A DNA stretch of 5,136 nucleotides from Candidatus Atribacteria bacterium (GTDB lineage Bacteria > Atribacterota > JALVIU01): positions 1 to 5,136 of the forward strand of contig JALVIU010000126.1 of the NCBI GenBank assembly GCA_027028665.1, in the 5' to 3' direction. Position numbers and translations under genes: made by a program. Each line of letters opens with the position of its first letter. Position 1 is the first letter of the stretch. Below the pieces are notes generated by a model. It had not been told where the DNA came from and did not search any database. It saw only the letters and a list, made by a program, of their open reading frames with translations. Shown in pieces: positions 1 to 5,136 of this stretch.

Positions 1-765
1 AGTAGGTCTCCATTTGCGTGGTACCTCAGTAACAAATCCCAATCCCCCATACCAAAAGTAATCTTTTATATTCGCAAGACCTATAACTATTCCAAATATT
101 CCTACTATTTTTGAAAACCAGTAGGCAGCCCCTACAAATCGCAATGCAGAGAAGATTCCAAGGCCAAAAAGGAAGTATGATATATATATAGATAAGGTAA
201 ATGAAAGGCCTGATATAAGTACCCTCTTTTTCTCCTCTGTATATATAAGACCACTTAAAAGGATAAGCAACACCGCAATAGCACAAGGATTTATAGAGTC
301 CACCAGGGCTGCCCCAATAACGGTAAGAAGGGTAAGTTTTGTAGAAATACACTTCTTTTTTACAGTTTTTGCAAGAGAAGGGCACCCACATACCTTTGTC
401 TCCAATATTACACCTTCTAATTTTCCTATAACATCATCTGCCCCTGTAAGCCACTTATCATATGTAAAAACCGCGGGGATCCATCTTTTATCTTTTGGTA
501 CATTATATGCATCAAAAAAATCATTTAACAATTTCCTATTTTTTACATTACCATAAATCTCAAATCTATGTATCTCAAGGTTTGGATATTTCTTTTCTAA
601 ACTTTTTATAAAAGGTTCTGCCTTCGCACAACTCTGACACCCTTCTCCATAAAAAAAATATATACACCTCTTCTGTTGAGTATCTCCCCAGGCAAGTCCA
701 CCAAAAATAACAAATAAAAAGAGAAACAATATCCACAAAAAGATACCCAATCTTTTATAAACCAT
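1..765 (-). CDS. Exported thioredoxin-like domain fused to DsbD/CcdA-type membrane domain (3' end outside window)
   Basis: Translating the minus strand from the ATG at 765 gives 255 codons without a stop, running off the left edge. Residues about 7-26 are a hydrophobic signal/anchor. Residues 32-130 are thioredoxin-like: CQSC at 43-46, the cis-Pro loop WIPAVF at 95-100, and a late CGCPS at 126-130. From residue 144 come hydrophobic helices (about 144-172, 183-210, 212-233). The first contains SINPCAIAVL, resembling the conserved Pro-Cys helix of DsbD/CcdA electron-transfer proteins. In that family the membrane part passes cytoplasmic thiol electrons to an extracytoplasmic thioredoxin domain; applying this here is inference. 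The start follows AAGGAGG by 5 nt and lies 22 nt after the stop of the upstream thioredoxin-BMP fusion, so the two are probably co-transcribed. A 121-codon ORF in another frame at 26-391 is a shadow. Domain calls are fairly sure; the full length is unknown. Confidence 0.85.
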   Translation of the reverse strand, partial: MVYKRLGIFLWILFLFLFVIFGGLAWGDTQQKRCIYFFYGEGCQSCAKAEPFIKSLEKKYPNLEIHRFEIYGNVKNRKLLNDFFDAYNVPKDKRWIPAVFTYDKWLTGADDVIGKLEGVILETKVCGCPSLAKTVKKKCISTKLTLLTVIGAALVDSINPCAIAVLLILLSGLIYTEEKKRVLISGLSFTLSIYISYFLFGLGIFSALRFVGAAYWFSKIVGIFGIVIGLANIKDYFWYGGLGFVTEVPRKWRPT

Positions 766-770
766 CTCTT

Positions 771-777
771 CCTCCTT
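771..777 (-). promoter_or_regulatory. Ribosome binding site of the thioredoxin-CcdA gene
   Basis: AAGGAGG on the minus strand, 5 nt before the ATG at 765. It fixes the start of a gene that has no stop in the window. It lies in the 22-nt gap after the fusion gene's stop, just beyond the edge of the direct repeat at 783. Confidence 0.8.
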
Positions 778-782
778 ATAAG

Positions 783-1014
783 AAGTTCTATTTCCCTCCT
801 GGAATAGTTCCTAATACACCTTCTACAAACCAGAACATCTCAAGGAGTTCTTTATCTGTGAGAGTCTCTCCTTTTTTTACCTTTATATTTCCTTTTTGAT
901 CTTTTATAGGACCCTGGAATACCTTGTATGCACCTTTCTTTATCTGATCTTCATAGTATATGACCTTTAGTTTTACACTATCTGGTACCTTATCAGATAT
1001 AGGGGCAAGTTTTA
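783..1014. repeat. 232-bp near-identical direct repeat, copy 1 (3' end of thioredoxin-BMP fusion)
   Basis: This segment matches 4905-5136 base for base at an offset of 4122, except position 887 (A here, G at 5009). The change is the third base of an Asn codon (AAT versus AAC) and is silent. The match covers the last 74 codons of the BMP domain, the TAG stop and 5 nt beyond it. It breaks at 782/4904, exactly where the terminator hairpin begins in the other copy. The far boundary is not visible because copy 2 is cut by the window edge, so the repeat is probably longer. Confidence 0.97.
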
Positions 1015-2179
1015 CTATACCTTTTTCAAGTCCTGGCCAGAGGTCTTCGCTCTTCCATGTACCATCCATTACTGCCTTTGTCATCTCTACATACAGTGGT
1101 CCCCAGTTCCATATTGGGGCTGTGAGGAATGATTTTGGGGCAAATTTTCTCATATCACTATTATAGCCTATGGAGTAGAGCCCATGTTCCTCTGCTGCCT
1201 GGTTAGCAGCTGGAGAATCCTGTCCATGTGCTATGAAATCACAACCTGATTCTATAAGTGATAATGCTGCTTCTTTCTCTGTTGCAGGATCATACCAGTT
1301 ATTTACCCATACTACCTTTACTGTAGCATCTTTGTTAGATATTCTTGCACCAAGGGTAAAGGCATTTACACCTCTTACTACCTCAGGAATGGGGACAGGT
1401 GCTACATATCCTATCTTTCCAGATTTACTCATGGCTCCTGCTATAATACCTGCAAGGAAATCTGCTTGATATATACGTCCAAAATATGTACCTACATTTT
1501 TTGCCCTTTTATATCCTGAACAGTGTTCAAATACAATATCTGGATGCTTTTTTGCAATTTCCTGTACAGGATCCATATAACCAAAGCTTGTTGCATATAT
1601 TACCTTACAACCAAGTGCAATGAGATTTTCCATGCTAGTTATAGCCTCTGCACCCTCAGGCACAGATTCAAGATAGATAGTTTCTATATTAAGTTTCTTC
1701 TCCAGGTACTTTCTTCCTTGATCATGTGCATAGGTCCAACCTGCATCACCTACAGGACCTATATATATGAAGCCTGCTTTGAATGCTTTCTTTGTAGAAG
1801 GGCATCTGCACCAATTTAGTTTAGCTATAACCCCTTCCAGAGACGATGCTATATCCTTATCTCCTGTAAACCAATAATCTCCCACAAAGACAGCAGGAAC
1901 CCACCATCTATCTCTTGGTACATTATATGCCTTTAAGAGATTTATAAGGTGTTCGCGGTTTTTCTCATGTGAGATATCAAATCTATGTATATCAAGTTTT
2001 TCATATTTCTTCTCAAGCCTATCTATAAACGGCTTTATTTTTGCACAATGTTCACATGCAGGACTATAGAAAAAGTAAAGGCATATCTTTTTCTGAGCCT
2101 GGGCAGAAAGGGGTGATAAGAAAAAGAAGATCAATATAAAAGAAAGTAAGAATACCTCAAATATCCTTTTATTTCCCAT
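788..2179 (-). CDS. Exported thioredoxin-like / BMP-type substrate-binding fusion protein
   Basis: The product has 463 residues. Residues 1-28 form a type I signal peptide (hydrophobic core 9-21, likely cleavage after AQA at 26-28); there is no lipobox cysteine. Residues 31-128 are thioredoxin-like: CEHC at 42-45, cis-Pro loop WVPAVF at 93-98, and CRCPS at 124-128. From about 134 to the end is a full BMP/PnrA-type binding domain (PF02608-like), with GPVGDAGWTYAHDQGR at 141-156, EHCSGY at 219-224, NVGTYFGR at 228-235, IGYNSDMRKFAP at 337-348 and a C-terminal WFVEGVLG. BMP proteins are ABC-transporter receptors, several binding purine nucleosides; the ligand here is not shown. BMP receptors normally have only a signal peptide ahead of this domain, so the thioredoxin module is the oddity. 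Start: AAGGAGGT lies 7 nt upstream. The 3' end repeats the right edge of the window, and the thioredoxin half is paralogous to the downstream gene. Confidence 0.92.
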   Translation of the reverse strand: MGNKRIFEVFLLSFILIFFFLSPLSAQAQKKICLYFFYSPACEHCAKIKPFIDRLEKKYEKLDIHRFDISHEKNREHLINLLKAYNVPRDRWWVPAVFVGDYWFTGDKDIASSLEGVIAKLNWCRCPSTKKAFKAGFIYIGPVGDAGWTYAHDQGRKYLEKKLNIETIYLESVPEGAEAITSMENLIALGCKVIYATSFGYMDPVQEIAKKHPDIVFEHCSGYKRAKNVGTYFGRIYQADFLAGIIAGAMSKSGKIGYVAPVPIPEVVRGVNAFTLGARISNKDATVKVVWVNNWYDPATEKEAALSLIESGCDFIAHGQDSPAANQAAEEHGLYSIGYNSDMRKFAPKSFLTAPIWNWGPLYVEMTKAVMDGTWKSEDLWPGLEKGIVKLAPISDKVPDSVKLKVIYYEDQIKKGAYKVFQGPIKDQKGNIKVKKGETLTDKELLEMFWFVEGVLGTIPGGK

Positions 2180-2186
2180 TAGAACT

Positions 2187-2194
2187 ACCTCCTT
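2187..2194 (-). promoter_or_regulatory. Ribosome binding site of the thioredoxin-BMP fusion gene
   Basis: AAGGAGGT on the minus strand, 7 nt before the ATG at 2179. It is essentially a full anti-16S match and supports the start that includes the signal peptide. Confidence 0.8.
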
Positions 2195-2245
2195 TTTTAT
2201 AAATTTCTAAATTTGCTTTTTCCGAAAAAAGTAAATTATCTACGT

Positions 2246-2274
2246 AATATACGGCCCATTTCTAAAATTGTTAC
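2246..2274 (-). promoter_or_regulatory. Candidate sigma-70-type promoter for the fusion gene and thioredoxin-CcdA gene
   Basis: On the minus strand, GTAACA (2269-2274, 4 of 6 matches to TTGACA) and TATATT (2246-2251, 5 of 6 matches to TATAAT) are separated by exactly 17 nt. They sit in the 126-bp gap between the acetyltransferase and the fusion gene, about 67 nt before the fusion start. The region is very AT-rich, so chance matches are likely. The gap has no convincing terminator: the only hairpin (2216-2231, a 6-bp A/T stem) has no T-tract. Confidence 0.4.
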
Positions 2275-2305
2275 AGATTTTTATAAATGAGAGTGATATA
2301 TAAAA

Positions 2306-3124
2306 TCAGGAAAAATTATAAACAAAAACCATATAATCTCTCTTTTTTGTAAACCCAAACTTCTCATACATATGATATGCCTTATAATTCTTCTGAGATA
2401 CAGAGAGCTGAACAAAAGGTATTTCCCTGTTCTTCATTCTCCTCAGGGATTCATTTAAGAGCAACTTTCCCAATCCCTTTCCCTGATATTTTTTGAGTAT
2501 GAGGATCTCAGATATGGTGTAAACCTCGGAGAAGATATTTACCATAATAAAACCTGCAAACTCCCCCTGGTAGTAGATACTCAATGAAAATTCTGGTATA
2601 AATACACCTTCTCGACCTGTATACAAAAATGTATATAGTCTTTCTAAATCATCTGGTGAATATGCGGCAAACACTACTCTATCATAGTCTGGTATAGCAT
2701 CAAAGCAGGAGTGTATATATTCCTTTAGATTACCCATTAAGAAAGGACCAAATTTTACATAAGAAGGGATAGTGAAAGGGAAAGGAGCAAAATCAAAAAA
2801 GGATAGAATCATTTCACTTCTCTTTATAACATATCCTCCTTTTCTTAATATAAAATCAGCAAAAGGGCTTGTAAAGAGAGAAAAATGCAAAAGCACTTTA
2901 CTATTCAAACCCTTTACGAGCCCTATCACTTCTTCAAATAACTCTTCAAGTTCCTTCTCTGTCAATACTTCAATTACCTTAAAGGTGACAACATGAGATC
3001 TTATAAACTCTCTTAGAAAAACCAACCCATAGACTTTATTCTTATTTTTTACCTCATATACCCTGAGTCCATCTCGAATGGGTATATTAAATTTATCATA
3101 ATCAAAAATTCTTTTAAATTCCAT
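2306..3124 (-). CDS. GNAT family N-acetyltransferase
   Basis: The product has 272 residues, probably cytoplasmic, with no signal peptide or membrane segment. The C-terminal part (about 175-270) is a GNAT domain. EILILKKYQGKGLGKLLL at 206-223 holds the Q-G-x-G-L-G acetyl-CoA pyrophosphate loop, and NYKAYHMYEKFGF at 246-258 is the usual late helix and strand with its Asn and Tyr. The N-terminal half (about 1-115) has alternating strand and helix character but no acetyl-CoA loop. It may be a degenerate first GNAT domain, as in tandem-GNAT proteins; that is inference. The substrate cannot be predicted. The start lies 8 nt after the ade stop, and the bases before it (GTGTAGTAAGATAG) lack a clear Shine-Dalgarno sequence, so translation is probably coupled to ade. 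Confidence 0.85.
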   Translation of the reverse strand: MEFKRIFDYDKFNIPIRDGLRVYEVKNKNKVYGLVFLREFIRSHVVTFKVIEVLTEKELEELFEEVIGLVKGLNSKVLLHFSLFTSPFADFILRKGGYVIKRSEMILSFFDFAPFPFTIPSYVKFGPFLMGNLKEYIHSCFDAIPDYDRVVFAAYSPDDLERLYTFLYTGREGVFIPEFSLSIYYQGEFAGFIMVNIFSEVYTISEILILKKYQGKGLGKLLLNESLRRMKNREIPFVQLSVSQKNYKAYHMYEKFGFTKKRDYMVFVYNFS

Positions 3125-3132
3125 CTATCTTA

Positions 3133-4851
3133 CTACACAAAAAGCTCCACTATCTTATGGTCTCTTACATCTACAATGCCCTGGTCAGTAAGCCGCAAGG
3201 TAGGTATTACTTCAAGCTGAACAAAAGCAAGGGTCATAAATGTATCCTCAAGTTGTGCACCTAAATTCTTGGCAGCCTTTTTGAGGTCTCTTATTTTTTC
3301 TGCCACCCATTCTACCTTTTTATCTGACATAAGTCCCCCTATAGGAAGGGGAAGTTCCTCTATTACACGACCATCCAGCACGACCACAAGCCCACCCTTA
3401 AGTTCTATAACACGATTCAGTGCTGTCACTATATCATGGTCATTTGTCCCTATACCAAATAGGTTATGTGCATCATGTCCAACAGATGTAGCAACTGCAC
3501 CCCTCTTAAGCCCTACACCTGTTATAAAACCTATCCCCAATTTTTTCTCCTCTGTGTATCTATTTACAACTACACCTTTGAGCATATCCCTATCCACATC
3601 AGATTTAATTTCATTACCCGTTACATCAAATATAATCTCATCTGTGAGAAGGTCTCCATCTATCACCTTTATTGCCCTTATTTTATTCCCTTTTCTCATT
3701 ACCTTTATATCATCCACTGTAACCTTTGGGCACCTAAAGGAATTATACACCTCTTCAACAAAATAGGGTTCACCTACTACATTTGTAATGAGCTTACCCT
3801 CTTTGGCAACAATCCTTGCATCCTTCATAACCATCTTTGGATAAAAATCCTCAAGGGAATCAGTGATCACCATATCTGCTTTGTAGCCTGGTGATATTGC
3901 GCCCATACTTCGAAGCCCATAATGTCTTGCTGTATTTATGGTTGCCATCTTTATAGCAATAACAGGGTCTATACCCTTTTTGATGGCCTTTCGTACTATA
4001 TAATCTATATGACCTTCTGTAAGAATATCTCCCGGGTGTTTATCATCTGTACAAAAGGAAAGATGTGGATATGTATATTCATTTATAAGAGGCAATAGGG
4101 CCTCCATATTACGTGCACTGGATCCTTCCCTTATAAGTACCTGCATACCTCTGGCAAGCTTCTCTTTTGCCTCATCCAGAAATGAAGATTCATGATCTGA
4201 GCGAATAAAGGCAGATATATATGCATTTAGAGGTTTTCCTGTAAGGCCTGGAGAATGTCCATCTATCTTTTTATATTTATGTCTTATAAGTTCTATCTTG
4301 GTAAGTAAATCCCTATCCCCATTTATTACTCCAGGAAAATTCATTACCTCTCCCAGACCAAGTACCCTTGGGTGTTTTTCTACAAAACCTATCATATCCA
4401 TTACATCTACCACTGCACCTGATGTGGAAAGATCTGTGGCAGGTACACAGGATGGGAGCATCATATATATATTAAGGGGAATACCTTCTGTATATCTTAA
4501 CATATACTCTACACCCTTAAGGCCTGCAACATTTGCAATTTCATGGGGATCTGCAATAACAGTGGTAGTACCTCTGGTAAGTACAGCACGGGCAAACTCC
4601 ACAGGGTCTACCATGGCACTCTCTATATGAAGATGTGCATCTATCAGACCTGGTAGTACATACGCCCCTTGTAAATCAAGCACCTCTTTTCCTTCTGTAT
4701 AATCCCCTATTCCTGCAATTCTCTTTCTATATATAGCAATATTGGTATCTTCTATCTCTCCGCTGAATACATTGACAAGTTTTATATTTTTTATAAGTAA
4801 ATCTGCAGGTACATCACCTCTTGCTACAGGTAATATATCTATAATATTCAT
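3133..4851 (-). CDS. ade: Adenine deaminase
   Basis: The product has 572 residues, the usual length for bacterial adenine deaminase of the amidohydrolase superfamily (adenine to hypoxanthine plus ammonia, EC 3.5.4.2), which is cytoplasmic. Residues 67-80 contain PGLIDAHLHIESAM with metal-binding His73 and His75. DPHEIANV follows at 101-108, GEVMNFPGV at 167-175, GHSPGLTG at 198-205, and FCTDDKHPGD at 266-275 with the late acidic residues. The adenine-deaminase-specific C-terminal domain is present (GHDAHNLFGIGTND at 458-471, PLPIGGLMS at 501-509). No expected motif is missing. Start: AAGGAGG lies 5 nt before the ATG. Only about 20 nt separate the start from the upstream terminator, so expression probably depends on read-through or on a promoter overlapping the hairpin. 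A BMP receptor gene upstream fits purine uptake followed by salvage. The acetyltransferase gene follows after 8 nt. Confidence 0.96.
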   Translation of the reverse strand: MNIIDILPVARGDVPADLLIKNIKLVNVFSGEIEDTNIAIYRKRIAGIGDYTEGKEVLDLQGAYVLPGLIDAHLHIESAMVDPVEFARAVLTRGTTTVIADPHEIANVAGLKGVEYMLRYTEGIPLNIYMMLPSCVPATDLSTSGAVVDVMDMIGFVEKHPRVLGLGEVMNFPGVINGDRDLLTKIELIRHKYKKIDGHSPGLTGKPLNAYISAFIRSDHESSFLDEAKEKLARGMQVLIREGSSARNMEALLPLINEYTYPHLSFCTDDKHPGDILTEGHIDYIVRKAIKKGIDPVIAIKMATINTARHYGLRSMGAISPGYKADMVITDSLEDFYPKMVMKDARIVAKEGKLITNVVGEPYFVEEVYNSFRCPKVTVDDIKVMRKGNKIRAIKVIDGDLLTDEIIFDVTGNEIKSDVDRDMLKGVVVNRYTEEKKLGIGFITGVGLKRGAVATSVGHDAHNLFGIGTNDHDIVTALNRVIELKGGLVVVLDGRVIEELPLPIGGLMSDKKVEWVAEKIRDLKKAAKNLGAQLEDTFMTLAFVQLEVIPTLRLTDQGIVDVRDHKIVELFV

Positions 4852-4856
4852 AAGCT

Positions 4857-4863
4857 CCTCCTT
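4857..4863 (-). promoter_or_regulatory. Ribosome binding site of ade
   Basis: AAGGAGG on the minus strand, 5 nt upstream of the ATG at 4851. It lies just after the T-tract of the preceding terminator, so a transcript that escapes termination carries an intact site. Confidence 0.8.
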
Positions 4864-4874
4864 TCTCCATATAT

Positions 4875-4904
4875 AAAAAAAGACCGCACTCAGGCGGTCT
4901 TTTT
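4875..4904 (-). terminator. Intrinsic terminator after the upstream BMP gene
   Basis: A perfect 11-bp stem pairs 4894-4904 with 4877-4887 around a 6-nt loop (4888-4893). The core GACCGC/GCGGTC is GC-rich. On the minus strand it is followed by a run of seven T (4881-4875). It begins 5 nt after the TAG stop of the BMP gene. The A-tract on the other side also gives it a plausible T-tract on the plus strand, but no plus-strand gene is seen here. The hairpin is absent after the second BMP 3' end at 788. Confidence 0.92.
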
Positions 4905-5136
4905 AAGTTCTATTTCCCTCCTGGAATAGTTCCTAATACACCTTCTACAAACCAGAACATCTCAAGGAGTTCTTTATCTGTGAGAGTCTCTCCTTTTTTT
5001 ACCTTTATGTTTCCTTTTTGATCTTTTATAGGACCCTGGAATACCTTGTATGCACCTTTCTTTATCTGATCTTCATAGTATATGACCTTTAGTTTTACAC
5101 TATCTGGTACCTTATCAGATATAGGGGCAAGTTTTA
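4905..5136. repeat. 232-bp near-identical direct repeat, copy 2 (3' end of upstream BMP gene)
   Basis: Partner of 783-1014, with one silent difference at 5009. This copy retains its terminator immediately outside the repeat, so it looks like the original BMP locus and the other looks like the derived one. That polarity is an inference. The repeat is cut by the window edge. Confidence 0.97.
4910..5136 (-). CDS. BMP-type substrate-binding protein, C-terminal 74 residues (5' end outside window)
   Basis: An open frame enters from the right edge and ends at TAG (4910-4912). Its 74 residues are identical to residues 390-463 of the thioredoxin-BMP fusion, including the family's C-terminal pattern GPIKDQKGNIKV and WFVEGVLG. 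It is therefore the end of a second BMP/PnrA-like receptor gene, a periplasmic ligand-binding component of an ABC transporter. Whether it has an ordinary signal peptide or also a thioredoxin domain cannot be seen. It has its own intrinsic terminator and lies just upstream of ade, which suits a purine uptake and salvage unit. Transporter ATPase and permease genes, if present, would lie beyond the right edge. Confidence 0.9.
   Translation of the reverse strand, partial: KLAPISDKVPDSVKLKVIYYEDQIKKGAYKVFQGPIKDQKGNIKVKKGETLTDKELLEMFWFVEGVLGTIPGGK

Noticed and set aside
181-250. Runs of TATATA-like sequence
   Set aside because: They lie within the coding frame of the membrane protein (Ile and Tyr codons) and reflect ATA/TAT codon use rather than a repeat element or promoter.
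26-391. Minus-strand 121-codon ORF rich in Tyr, Trp and Cys
   Set aside because: It lies in another frame inside the thioredoxin-CcdA gene, whose frame gives recognisable domains and a good start. This ORF has no ribosome site and an unnatural composition.
960-1819. Plus-strand ORFs at 960-1166, 1233-1469 and 1523-1819
   Set aside because: They are antisense to the thioredoxin-BMP gene, are low-complexity Ser/Thr- or Cys/Ile-rich, lack ribosome sites and show no recognisable domain.
2216-2231. Small hairpin in the gap upstream of the fusion gene
   Set aside because: It is a 6-bp stem almost entirely of A/T with no following T-tract on the minus strand; in such AT-rich sequence it is expected by chance, so it is not called a terminator or operator.
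2180-2305. Possible riboswitch, small RNA or CRISPR-like array in the intergenic gap
   Set aside because: The 126 bp shows no GC-paired multi-stem fold, no conserved riboswitch core that I recognise and no regularly spaced repeats.
2772-4630. Plus-strand ORFs at 2772-2996, 3269-3766, 3466-3894 and 4298-4630
   Set aside because: All are antisense shadows of the acetyltransferase and ade genes, two of them overlap each other, and none has gene-like composition or a ribosome site.

Overview
The window is an AT-rich bacterial segment in which every supported gene lies on the minus strand, so transcription runs from high to low coordinates. Start sites mostly have near-perfect AAGGAGG Shine-Dalgarno sequences. 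ATA isoleucine and AGA/AGG arginine codons are frequent, and the one complete signal peptide is of the type I (non-lipoprotein) kind. This suggests a low-GC, probably anaerobic and diderm bacterium. The sequence alone does not fix the phylum.

Layout in transcription order: (1) the last 74 codons of a BMP/PnrA-type substrate-binding protein gene enter from the right edge (4910-5136). It is closed 5 nt after its stop by a strong hairpin terminator (4875-4904). (2) Adenine deaminase ade (3133-4851). (3) A GNAT N-acetyltransferase (2306-3124), 8 nt after ade and without a good ribosome site of its own. (4) A 126-bp gap with a candidate sigma-70-like promoter. (5) A 463-residue exported protein (788-2179) that joins an N-terminal thioredoxin-like domain to a complete BMP-type substrate-binding domain. 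(6) Only 22 nt further on, a second exported thioredoxin-like protein continues into a DsbD/CcdA-type membrane domain and runs off the left edge (1-765). It is not an ORF bounded by a stop within the window, but it reads open for 255 codons from a well-placed start.

The main observation is the mosaic in (5). Its BMP 3' end plus 5 nt past the stop (783-1014) is a 232-bp direct repeat of the right edge (4905-5136) with a single, synonymous difference. Its thioredoxin half is instead a diverged paralogue (about 54% identical by hand alignment) of the thioredoxin half of (6). The fusion therefore looks like a thioredoxin module joined in frame to a recently copied or gene-converted BMP gene. The copy ends exactly at the base of the terminator hairpin, leaving the fusion free to be co-transcribed with the thioredoxin-CcdA gene.

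Functionally, BMP receptor plus adenine deaminase points to uptake and salvage of purines. The two thioredoxin-containing products suggest an envelope redox relay. The fusion physically links the two, and that linkage is the candidate new biology here.
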